Below, piece by piece: positions 41,277 to 48,910 of a DNA stretch of 64,000 nt (position 1 is the first letter of the stretch; each line of letters opens with the position of its first letter). Source of the stretch: Methanobacteriota archaeon (GTDB lineage: Archaea; Thermoplasmatota; Thermoplasmata; UBA10834); NCBI GenBank assembly GCA_020725925.1, contig DYTN01000001.1, positions 140,116-204,115 of the forward strand. Reading direction: 5' to 3'. The notes below the pieces were generated by a model. It was not told the DNA's origin. It searched no databases and saw only the letters and a program-made list of their open reading frames with translations. The position numbers were made by a program, and so were the translations under genes.

Positions 41277-41419
41277 CCCTTCTCGATACCTCCGAACCCT
41301 CGTCGGATGGAACGTACAAGACGGGAGGGGGTGGATAATACTATGTCCAGCACCCGAATCTGGATGTCCTCCAAGACCCCTATTTAAGGGGGTCCATCAA
41401 CAACGGGGGGACGCTTAAA

Positions 41420-41436
41420 GGCCCCCTCCCGGGGGG
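41420..41436 (-). terminator. candidate GC-rich terminator hairpin downstream of the RACo-like gene
   Basis: GCCCCC-TCCC-GGGGGGC inverted repeat. Confidence 0.4.
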
Positions 41437-41461
41437 CTCGTCAATTGAGGGGATGCTTCAT

Positions 41462-43366
41462 CTACCCGTCGATTCTCGACACGCGGACATTGACAAACCT
41501 TGACACGTCACGGTGTGGCAGGAACATCGCCTGAGCGAACTCGTTCTGGAAGTCCCTCTCCGCCGCGAGCTCGACGTACTCGACCTGCCTGGAGAGCCGC
41601 TCGGCCAGATCCCTCATCTCGGTGGACCTCAGACTCATCCGGGCGCCCGATCCGGCAGCGTTCCCGATGAACCTGATCCTCTGGACTGGCACGTCCGGGT
41701 ACATGCCAATCGCTATCGCGCTCGTCGCATCGACATAGGTCCCGAACGCGCCCGCGGCGTATATGCGCTTGATGTCTGCGCACTTCAACCCCAGCCTCCT
41801 CATCAGGATCGATACGCCGGTGAATATCGCCGCCTTGGCGAGCTGGATTTCCTGGACATCGTGCTGTGTGACCACGATGTCCTCCCCTCCGGCTGCTTCC
41901 CTCCCCTCCACCAGCACGAACTCAGGGAGCCCGCCAGCGCCCTTCCGCGTCCCCTTGTTGCCGTCGTTGACCAGTATCTTCCCCGATGCGTCCAGGATGC
42001 CAGTCCCGAACATCTCCGAGACGGCGTCGACTATCCCTGAGCCGCAGATGCCCTTCGGTGCAGCGTCGTCTATGGTCCTCACGACGACCTCCTTAGTCCC
42101 CCCTTCAATCCAGACGCGCTCGATGGCACCGGTGGACGCCCGCATGCCGAACTTGATGTGCGCCCCCTCGAAGGCGGGCCCGGAGGCACACGAGCAGCTC
42201 ACGAGCCTGTCTTTGTTGCCCGCGATGATCTCCGTGTTCGTCCCGATGTCGATCATCATGCCCGTGTCCCTGTCGTCATAGAGCCCGCTGGCTATCAGGT
42301 CCGCCACGGCATCCGCCCCGACGAAGCCGGCGATGTTCGGCAGGGACGAGACCTTCCCGAAGGGGTACATGTCCAGGCCCACATGTGCCGGGCTCACCGA
42401 CAGCGAGGTCCTCACCGCGGGAGCGTACGGGGCCGCCGCCAGATGGTTGGCCGGGATGCCGAAGAAGATGTGGTGCATAGCGGTGTTGCCCACGACCATC
42501 ACCTCGAGGACCTCCTCGGGCGCGATTCCTTTCGCTCCGCAAAGCTTGGAAATCAGGGAGTTGATCCCGCCGACGACAGCCTCTCTGAGCCTCTCGAGGC
42601 CGTCCGGCTCCTTCGTGGTAAACGTGATCCTGGACATCAGGTCCTCGCCGTACGGTATCTGGGGATTCGGCATGCTCTCGGTCCCGACGATGTCACCCGA
42701 GCCCAGGTCGAGCAGGTACGCGACGACCTTGGTGGTCCCGATGTCGACCGCGACACCGTAGAGCTGGTCGGATGTGTCCCCAGGCTCGACCCTTATGATC
42801 TCACAGTCCCTGAAGGTCGTCACGGTGGTGGTCCACGAGCGCTTCCTGAGGGCCTGGGGCAGGTCTTTGTGGACCCCATCAGCGATCACTGGCCTCGCCC
42901 TGATCTTCCTCTCCAGCAGGTCCATCAGCCTGTCATCGTCCGCCCGAAGGTCCTTCAGCGTGGCGGGTGGGATCTTGAGAACGGTCTTTCGGACCGCCGG
43001 CCTCAGCCTCACTTTCCTTTCAGTGCCCGCTGCCAACAGCCTGTGGTGCCCCCGCTGGCTGTCCTCGGGCACCTCGACCACCACCCTTCCCTTCGACACG
43101 ATCCTCGCCTGGCACGCGAGGCGCATCCCAGGCACGCGCGGGTCGACCAGCCGGCGCTCGCTCCCCGTCAGCGGAGAGAGGCTAGAGGTGCCGGACCTGA
43201 CGATCACCTTGCACTTGCCGCACTTGCCCACGGAGCCGCAGATCGACTCGATCGAGACCCCGGCCTGACTGGCGAGATCGAGAAGCGTCCCGCCCTTCTT
43301 CGGCTCGGTCTTTCGGCCGAGCGGCTGGAAGTGGACTGCCGTATCGGGCATGGTGATCGATGTCAT
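41462..43366 (-). CDS. ASKHA-domain protein with N-terminal 2Fe-2S ferredoxin domain (RACo-like, DUF4445)
   Basis: ICGSVGKCGKCKVIV...LACQ Fe-S cysteines; YGVAVDIGTTKVVAYLLDL; DIGTNTEIIAGNKDRLVSCSCASGPAFEGAHI. Confidence 0.92.
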   Translation of the reverse strand: MTSITMPDTAVHFQPLGRKTEPKKGGTLLDLASQAGVSIESICGSVGKCGKCKVIVRSGTSSLSPLTGSERRLVDPRVPGMRLACQARIVSKGRVVVEVPEDSQRGHHRLLAAGTERKVRLRPAVRKTVLKIPPATLKDLRADDDRLMDLLERKIRARPVIADGVHKDLPQALRKRSWTTTVTTFRDCEIIRVEPGDTSDQLYGVAVDIGTTKVVAYLLDLGSGDIVGTESMPNPQIPYGEDLMSRITFTTKEPDGLERLREAVVGGINSLISKLCGAKGIAPEEVLEVMVVGNTAMHHIFFGIPANHLAAAPYAPAVRTSLSVSPAHVGLDMYPFGKVSSLPNIAGFVGADAVADLIASGLYDDRDTGMMIDIGTNTEIIAGNKDRLVSCSCASGPAFEGAHIKFGMRASTGAIERVWIEGGTKEVVVRTIDDAAPKGICGSGIVDAVSEMFGTGILDASGKILVNDGNKGTRKGAGGLPEFVLVEGREAAGGEDIVVTQHDVQEIQLAKAAIFTGVSILMRRLGLKCADIKRIYAAGAFGTYVDATSAIAIGMYPDVPVQRIRFIGNAAGSGARMSLRSTEMRDLAERLSRQVEYVELAAERDFQNEFAQAMFLPHRDVSRFVNVRVSRIDG

Positions 43367-43517
43367 CTGGGATGCCGAGCGACGATTTAATGCTCTCGCC
43401 AGATGAGTCCAGATAGGCCGTCCCTTCTCCCTCTGCCGTCTGGAATGTAGGGTCAGCAACTCTTTTATACGACCAGCGACTACTCATTCTGCTCTTTTCA
43501 TGGGAAAGGGCCTGTGA

Positions 43518-43550
43518 ATGATGACGGTGCCAAAAGCACCTGAAGGAGGT
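43518..43550 (+). promoter_or_regulatory. box C/D (K-turn)-like hairpin overlapping the L7Ae Shine-Dalgarno
   Basis: ATGATGA-C-GGTGC-CAAAA-GCACCTGA-AGGAGGT: C-box and D-box consensus flanking a 5-bp stem. Confidence 0.5.
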
Positions 43551-43556
43551 ATCAAC

Positions 43557-43928
43557 TTGGTAAAGCCAGTATACGTCAAATTCGAGATGCCGAAGGAACT
43601 AGCCGACAAGGCCTACGAGCTGGTGGAGCTCGCGAGGGACACGGGCAAGATACGCAAGGGCACGAACGAGGTCACGAAGCTCGTGGAGCGCGGCGAGACG
43701 CAGATGGTCGTCATGGCGGAGGATGTGTCCCCGCCAGAGATACTGATGCACATGCCGGCGTTGTGCGACGAGAGGAACGTGCCGTACGCGTTCGTCCCGA
43801 GCAAGTCCGAGCTCGGTAACGCGTGCGGGCTCGAGAAGCCCACGGCCGCTGTTGCCATCTTGGACGCCGCCAAGGGCAAGCCCGCCCTGGACGACCTTGC
43901 GGAGAAGCTGAGGGCGCTCAGGAAGTAG
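43557..43928 (+). CDS. rpl7ae: 50S ribosomal protein L7Ae
   Basis: VKPVYVKFEMPKELADKAYELVELARDTGKIRKGTNEVTKLVERG; TTG start after AAGGAGGT. Confidence 0.96.
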   Translation: MVKPVYVKFEMPKELADKAYELVELARDTGKIRKGTNEVTKLVERGETQMVVMAEDVSPPEILMHMPALCDERNVPYAFVPSKSELGNACGLEKPTAAVAILDAAKGKPALDDLAEKLRALRK

Positions 43929-43937
43929 GTGGCATAG

Positions 43938-44150
43938 ATGCCGGAAGACGAAAGCATCCCATCAACCGTCGTCGAGGTCATCGGCAGGACCGGCATGACC
44001 GGCGAGGCGACCCAGGTCAAGGTCAGGGTGATGGACGGCAGGGACAAGGGCCGGATCATCACCAGGAACGTCATGGGGCCCATCAGGGTCGGCGACGTGC
44101 TGATGCTGAAGGAGACCTCGAGAGAGGCCAGGAAGCTCAGCGTGCGCTGA
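43938..44150 (+). CDS. rps28e: 30S ribosomal protein S28e
   Basis: [57 protein letters not shown]. Confidence 0.97.
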   Translation: MPEDESIPSTVVEVIGRTGMTGEATQVKVRVMDGRDKGRIITRNVMGPIRVGDVLMLKETSREARKLSVR

Positions 44151-44178
44151 GCCGATCATCCGTTTGAGGTGATGTCCG

Positions 44179-44643
44179 ATGGTCGAGCGGAGAGTGTGCA
44201 CGTTCTGCGGCGTCGAGATCGAGCCGGGGACGGGCAGGATGTACATCAAGAAGGACGGAGTGGTCTTCAACTTCTGCAGCTCCAAATGCTACAAGAACAT
44301 GATAGACCTCGGGCGCGTGCCCAGGCGCACCACTTGGACGCGCTACTACGCCCGGGAGAAGCAGGTCCGCATGAAGGTCATGCCCGAGGTCGAGGAAAAG
44401 CCGAAGGCCAGGAAGCTCAGGAAGGGCGAGGAGAGGCCGGCTGAGGAGAAGGCGGAGGCGAAGCCTCCGAAGGAGCCCGCTCCCGAGGCCAAGGAGGAGA
44501 AGCCGAAGGCCGCGGAGGAGAAGAAGCCGGCCCACAAGGAGCCGGCGAAGAAGGCGCCCGCGAAGAAGCCAGAGCCTTCCAAGGCCGAGAAGCCCAAACC
44601 GAAGCCGGAGCACAAGGAGAAGTCCGAGAAGGGAGAGGCATGA
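44179..44643 (+). CDS. rpl24e: 50S ribosomal protein L24e with long Lys/Glu/Pro/Ala-rich C-terminal extension
   Basis: [35 protein letters not shown] zinc finger; low-complexity tail of roughly 80 residues. Confidence 0.95.
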   Translation: MVERRVCTFCGVEIEPGTGRMYIKKDGVVFNFCSSKCYKNMIDLGRVPRRTTWTRYYAREKQVRMKVMPEVEEKPKARKLRKGEERPAEEKAEAKPPKEPAPEAKEEKPKAAEEKKPAHKEPAKKAPAKKPEPSKAEKPKPKPEHKEKSEKGEA

Positions 44644-45095
44644 TCGAGAAGACCTTCGTGATGATCAAGCCCGACGGAGTCCAGCGGGGGCTCGTCGGCA
44701 GGATACTGACCAGGTTCGAGGAGAGGGGGCTCAAGGTCTGTGCCATGAAGATGATGCGGATTCAGAAGGAGCTCGCCGAGAGGCACTACGCGGAGCACAA
44801 GGGCAAGAGCTTCTTCGAGCCCACGGTGTCGCACGTGACCTCCGGGCCGGTCGTCTGCATGGTGCTCGAGGGCGAGAACGCCATCGCGGCCGTGCGGGCG
44901 ATGATGGGCAAGACGAACCCTCAGGACGCTGCCCCGGGGACCATCAGGGGCGACTTCTGTCAGGTGACCGGCAGGAACATCGTCCACGGGTCCGACTCCT
45001 CGGAGAGCGCTAAGCGCGAGATCGGCCTGTTCTTCAACGACTACGAGCTCCAGAATTACGAGAAGATCGACGAGGCCTGGCTGTTCGAGCAATAG
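44640..45095 (+). CDS. ndk: nucleoside diphosphate kinase
   Basis: [37 protein letters not shown] active site. Confidence 0.97.
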   Translation: MIEKTFVMIKPDGVQRGLVGRILTRFEERGLKVCAMKMMRIQKELAERHYAEHKGKSFFEPTVSHVTSGPVVCMVLEGENAIAAVRAMMGKTNPQDAAPGTIRGDFCQVTGRNIVHGSDSSESAKREIGLFFNDYELQNYEKIDEAWLFEQ

Positions 45096-45097
45096 AA

Positions 45098-45111
45098 CCC
45101 CTTCGGTCCAT
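45098..45111 (+). repeat. 14-bp direct-repeat copy CCCCTTCGGTCCAT (tRNA 3'-end-like core), copy 1
   Basis: Identical 14-mer at 46082-46095; lies 2 bp after the ndk stop. Confidence 0.7.
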
Positions 45112-45205
45112 TTTCCTTTTCAAGAAGACATCTCGGTGTCCAGCGCTCGGAAAAGACTATGGAGAGGGAAGGTCATGGAACTACTGAGGAATTCTGAACG
45201 GCGAG

Positions 45206-45937
45206 GTGAGATATGTGGGTTTGAGTGATGCCGATTTGCCAGCTCATATTGAGTGTCCGAAATGCGGTGCAAAGAACATGCGCACCGAAAGCTTCTGCTC
45301 GAACTGCGACGCGAGCCTTGTTGAGACAAAGGAAGAGATACTGACAGAAATCGCGAAATCGCGCGGTAAGGACTATGAATCCAATCCTTTTGCCGGAGAG
45401 AAGCGTGAGGGATTGATACTAAGAGCAAGAACTATCCAGTTTGCGGCCATTGGCCACAGAGTGATGGAAGGCACGTTAGTCCTCACCACCAAGAGAATGC
45501 TCTTTGCGGCCAACAAGGCTGGCTACGTGAAATCGATTTGGGGGATTGCGGGCTCAAAGGGCGGGATCCTGGGCACGATTGCATCTGCCGGTTCGATGAA
45601 GACTCGAGTCGGCGGTCCAAATGACTTCTACCTTCTGCCGGATCAGCTGCTGAGAGCATACGATGGCAACTTTCAGGTGCCTTATGAGGCCGTCACAAAG
45701 GTTGAGGGAGAAAACAAGCGCGACTCACTTGTGCTGAGCCTCTCCACCAAAGGGGTATATCCGTTCACGCCGGAGAAGGTTGACTTCACATTCCTTCCAC
45801 CGGATGAAATGGTCAGAGAGTATTCCTCAAAGGGGCTTGGCAAGGACCAGGCATTCCAGGACTACAGTCAGAGATCTAGGAGCGCCATTGAGAAGATTCT
45901 GCTTGGTGCGAAAGTCGAGATAGTCTGGAAATCGTAA
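45206..45937 (+). CDS. zinc-ribbon plus PH-like (bPH/GRAM-type) domain protein
   Basis: CPKCGAKNMRTESFCSNCDASL ribbon followed by a beta-rich domain (VMEGTLVLTTKRMLFAA). Confidence 0.65.
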   Translation: MRYVGLSDADLPAHIECPKCGAKNMRTESFCSNCDASLVETKEEILTEIAKSRGKDYESNPFAGEKREGLILRARTIQFAAIGHRVMEGTLVLTTKRMLFAANKAGYVKSIWGIAGSKGGILGTIASAGSMKTRVGGPNDFYLLPDQLLRAYDGNFQVPYEAVTKVEGENKRDSLVLSLSTKGVYPFTPEKVDFTFLPPDEMVREYSSKGLGKDQAFQDYSQRSRSAIEKILLGAKVEIVWKS

Positions 45938-45979
45938 TGGATATCGGACAGGCAATGGATAGGTAGGCAAGAGGTGTGC

Positions 45980-46095
45980 GAGGAGCTACCAATCCCTCTT
46001 CTTCGAACCCTTCCCGAGATGCCTTTCTGGAAGGATCTTGTGCCTTTTCGAGTCGAGCCATTCGAAGATGTGGGTTCAAATCCCCTTCGGTCCAT
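45980..46095 (+). repeat. tRNA-3'-end-like structured element E1
   Basis: Last 89 nt are about 89% identical, gap-free, to 48755-48843; contains GTGGGTTCAAATCCC T-arm-like sequence ending in CCA. Confidence 0.7.
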
Positions 46096-46452
46096 ATAGA
46101 CTTTTTAATAAAAATATCAAAATCTTTTCGTCGATGTTTGGTTTCGTCTCGCAAGAACTCATAGAAGAACAAAAGCGAACCATCTCTAGTCCTTGTCTCA
46201 GCGGCATTGCCGGACCAGTGCACAATGTGCACGATCCAACACTGAGGACGACCGTGATGGCAAACATCAAATACTCAGATTCAAATTCGCGTACAACCAA
46301 AAAGGTACTTGGGTACGTTCGCCGGGGGAACGTCGTAGTGCGTGACGCGCTGCGACTTTGGCTGCAATCGAAGATGCCTTCTCCCCCGATTCTTCTCCGT
46401 ACATAATGCAAGTCTGTGGGTCACTTGATCGCGCACAGGAGGAAATGAGGAG

Positions 46453-47352
46453 ATGGCAACGAGGGTTGGTGCAGTAGGCGATAGACGGATCCATCCTGGG
46501 GGTTCTGGAATAGAACTGCGAGCACGAGGTCTCGGCAAGAAGCGCAGCCGTCTAAAGCTTCTCGCGGCGGCGGCATCGGGCTTGGTCGTCATCGTCGCGG
46601 CTGTCGCTTGCTTCGCGTCTCCGTCTGGTACACCGATACCAGCTAGAGCGTACGCGATATCCTGGACAATTTCCACGATTGACAGCGTCGGGGATGTGTA
46701 CGGCTGGACCTCGCTCGCCCTCGATTCCGAGGATTGCGTCCATATCAGCTACTACGACGAGACGAACGCCAATCTCAAATACGCCACGAATGCAGATGGC
46801 GTATGGGTGACTTCCACGATTGACCAAGTGGGGAGTGTCGTCCGGGGTGGTGATACATCCCTCGCAGTTGACTCCCACAACAGGATCCACATCAGCTACT
46901 ATGACAGCACGAACGGAGATCTCAAGTACGCCACCAATGCTGGTGGCACCTGGACGTTCTACAGAATCGACCGTCCCGAAGTGTATGGTAGCGCCTCTTC
47001 GCTTGCGCTCGACTCAGGGAACAACGTCCACATCAGCTGCGTGGAGCCTGGGGCTAGCCTCAAGTACGTCACGAATGGGGAATATGATTGGGAGATATCA
47101 GCAGTCGACGACCCTGTCCCTGGAGGCTACCCGTCGCTAGCGGTCGACTCCCGCGACATGGTTCACATTTCCTATATGGACGCCGATAACAAGGACCTCA
47201 AGTACGCCGTCTCAAATGAACCAGTCATCCCCGAGTTCGGGCAGGATACGGTCTTCCTCGTCGTCACTGCAACGCTGGTCCTTTTCGTCGCACTCGCCCG
47301 GAGAAGTGAGTTGAGACATGGAAAACAGCAAGCCCGAGGGTGGAAGAAATGA
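46453..47352 (+). CDS. surface-type propeller-repeat protein, 4 repeats, PEFG-TM-Arg C-terminus
   Basis: Repeats SLALDS..HISYYD.TN..LKYATN.GG.W; N-terminal TM; C-term PVIPEFGQDTVFLVVTATLVLFVALARR. Confidence 0.8.
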   Translation: MATRVGAVGDRRIHPGGSGIELRARGLGKKRSRLKLLAAAASGLVVIVAAVACFASPSGTPIPARAYAISWTISTIDSVGDVYGWTSLALDSEDCVHISYYDETNANLKYATNADGVWVTSTIDQVGSVVRGGDTSLAVDSHNRIHISYYDSTNGDLKYATNAGGTWTFYRIDRPEVYGSASSLALDSGNNVHISCVEPGASLKYVTNGEYDWEISAVDDPVPGGYPSLAVDSRDMVHISYMDADNKDLKYAVSNEPVIPEFGQDTVFLVVTATLVLFVALARRSELRHGKQQARGWKK

Positions 47353-48686
47353 CAACAACTGGTAGGACAGTGCCTCCGAGAGATTCGGCCTCGGACCGAA
47401 TCGCCAATCCTGGCGCGGTGGGAGACAGGGGATTTGGCCCGGGCGGTTCCAAGACAGTATTCAAAGTAGGAGTCACAGGGAGACGTAGGGCACGTCTCAA
47501 GATGCTGGCTGCGCTGGCATCGGGTTTGGTTGTAGTCGTGGCGGCCGTGGCCTACTTCGCGTCGTCGTCCGGCACACCGATACCAGGCAAGACGTACGCA
47601 ATCTCTTGGACGATATCCACGATTGATGGCGACGGTAGTGTGGGCCCGTTCCCCTCGCTTGCGCTCGATTCCGTGGGCAACGCCCACATCAGCTACCGCG
47701 ACGCAACTAACCTTGACTTGAAGTATGCCACAAATTCTGGTGGTTCGTGGACGACTTTCACCATTGACAGCGACGGCGACTTGGGGATTGGCACTTCCGT
47801 TGCGCTCGATTCTCACGACAAGGTCCATATCAGCTACACGGGCTTCAGGGAGGACTTCGGGAACCAGTCTCTTATGTACGCCACGAATACCGATGGCTCG
47901 TGGGCGACTTCCACGATTCACAGCGAGATCCAAGGAGGTTTTACCTCTCTCGCTCTCTCCTCCGACGATGAAGTCCACATTGGCTATGTGGTGTCAGAGT
48001 CATACAGCTATTACAGGGGTATCTGGTACGCCACGAATGCCGGCGGTTCCTGGGCAATCACTTGTGTCGAAATGGGAGACCACTCACACGCCGATTCGCT
48101 CGCACTTGACTCCAGCGACAATGTCTACATAAGCTTCTGTGGCGGCTACGGGACTCTCAAGTATGCCACAAATGCCGGGGGCTCGTGGGTGACTTCCATA
48201 ATCGATAGCGGGACTTTCCCCTCACTTGCATTCGACGCTAGCGACAAGGCCCATGTAAGCTACACAGAGAGCACGTATACCGGACTCAAGTACGCTTCGA
48301 ATGTTGATGGATCATGGGTAACCTCCACGGTCGACAGTGAAGCTCGCGCATACTCTTCACTTGCACTCGATGCTAGCGATATTGCTCACATCAGCTACAA
48401 GGACGATACGAATCACTGTCTCAAGTACGCCACAAATGCTGGCGGCTCCTGGGCAATCTCCACGATTGAAGACGGGTCCTTTGGAGGGACTTCAATCGCC
48501 CTAGATTCCGAAGGCTATATCCACGTTGCATACTACGACAGCACGAACCAAGATCTCAAGTACGCCGTCTCCGCACAGCCTATCATCCCGGAGTTTGGGG
48601 CATCAGGTATGGTTTTGGTAATCATCGCGATGGTGTGTATCTTCGTGGCTGTTCGCCGGACAACGCTATCATCGATAAGAGAATAG
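47349..48686 (+). CDS. paralogous propeller-repeat protein, 7 repeats, PEFG-TM-Arg C-terminus
   Basis: Same N-terminus and repeats; ATG overlaps upstream TGA; C-term PIIPEFGASGMVLVIIAMVCIFVAVRR. Confidence 0.8.
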   Translation: MTTTGRTVPPRDSASDRIANPGAVGDRGFGPGGSKTVFKVGVTGRRRARLKMLAALASGLVVVVAAVAYFASSSGTPIPGKTYAISWTISTIDGDGSVGPFPSLALDSVGNAHISYRDATNLDLKYATNSGGSWTTFTIDSDGDLGIGTSVALDSHDKVHISYTGFREDFGNQSLMYATNTDGSWATSTIHSEIQGGFTSLALSSDDEVHIGYVVSESYSYYRGIWYATNAGGSWAITCVEMGDHSHADSLALDSSDNVYISFCGGYGTLKYATNAGGSWVTSIIDSGTFPSLAFDASDKAHVSYTESTYTGLKYASNVDGSWVTSTVDSEARAYSSLALDASDIAHISYKDDTNHCLKYATNAGGSWAISTIEDGSFGGTSIALDSEGYIHVAYYDSTNQDLKYAVSAQPIIPEFGASGMVLVIIAMVCIFVAVRRTTLSSIRE

Positions 48687-48726
48687 AACGAGCCGATCCT
48701 CTGCTGATTGAAGAGAAATGGTTTGT

Positions 48727-48843
48727 GAGGGGCTGCTAACCCCTCCTTTTGTATACCCTTCCCGAGATGCCTTTCCGGAAGGACTTTGTACCTTTTCGAG
48801 TCGAGCCAGTCGAAAAAGTGGGTTCAAATCCCCTTTGACCCAT
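48727..48843 (+). repeat. tRNA-3'-end-like structured element E2
   Basis: Homologous to E1; hairpins GAGGGG/CCCCTC, CCTTCC/GGAAGG, TTTTCGA/TCGAAAA, then GTGGGTTCAAATCCC. Confidence 0.7.
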
Positions 48844-48910
48844 CCCCATTCTTGATGGCCAGTCCGCGCCGTCGGTTAACTTGATATAAGACCCATCCTT
48901 TCTTCGTGGC

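Noticed and set aside
40134-41387. 417-aa plus-strand ORF
   Set aside because: Antisense to the third saccharopine-dehydrogenase-like gene; no motifs.
43518-43556. N-terminal 13 codons of the called L7Ae ORF (MMTVPKAPEGGIN)
   Set aside because: The Shine-Dalgarno AAGGAGGT lies inside this stretch and directs initiation at TTG 43557, giving a canonical L7Ae N-terminus (MVKPVYVKFEMP).
45868-46232. Minus-strand ORFs (MDRRGFEPTSSNGSTRKGTRSFQKG...; EGDLNPHLRMARLEKAQDPSRKAS...)
   Set aside because: They are reverse translations of tRNA-like element E1; the same peptide (RGFEPT.STGSTRKGTKSFRKGISGRV) recurs at 48736-49134 from E2, so the DNA repeat, not a protein, is conserved.
46453-48686. Possible CRISPR or tandem DNA repeat array
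   Set aside because: Repetition is at the protein level (~40-50-aa degenerate repeats in frame), with no identical DNA repeats and unique spacers.
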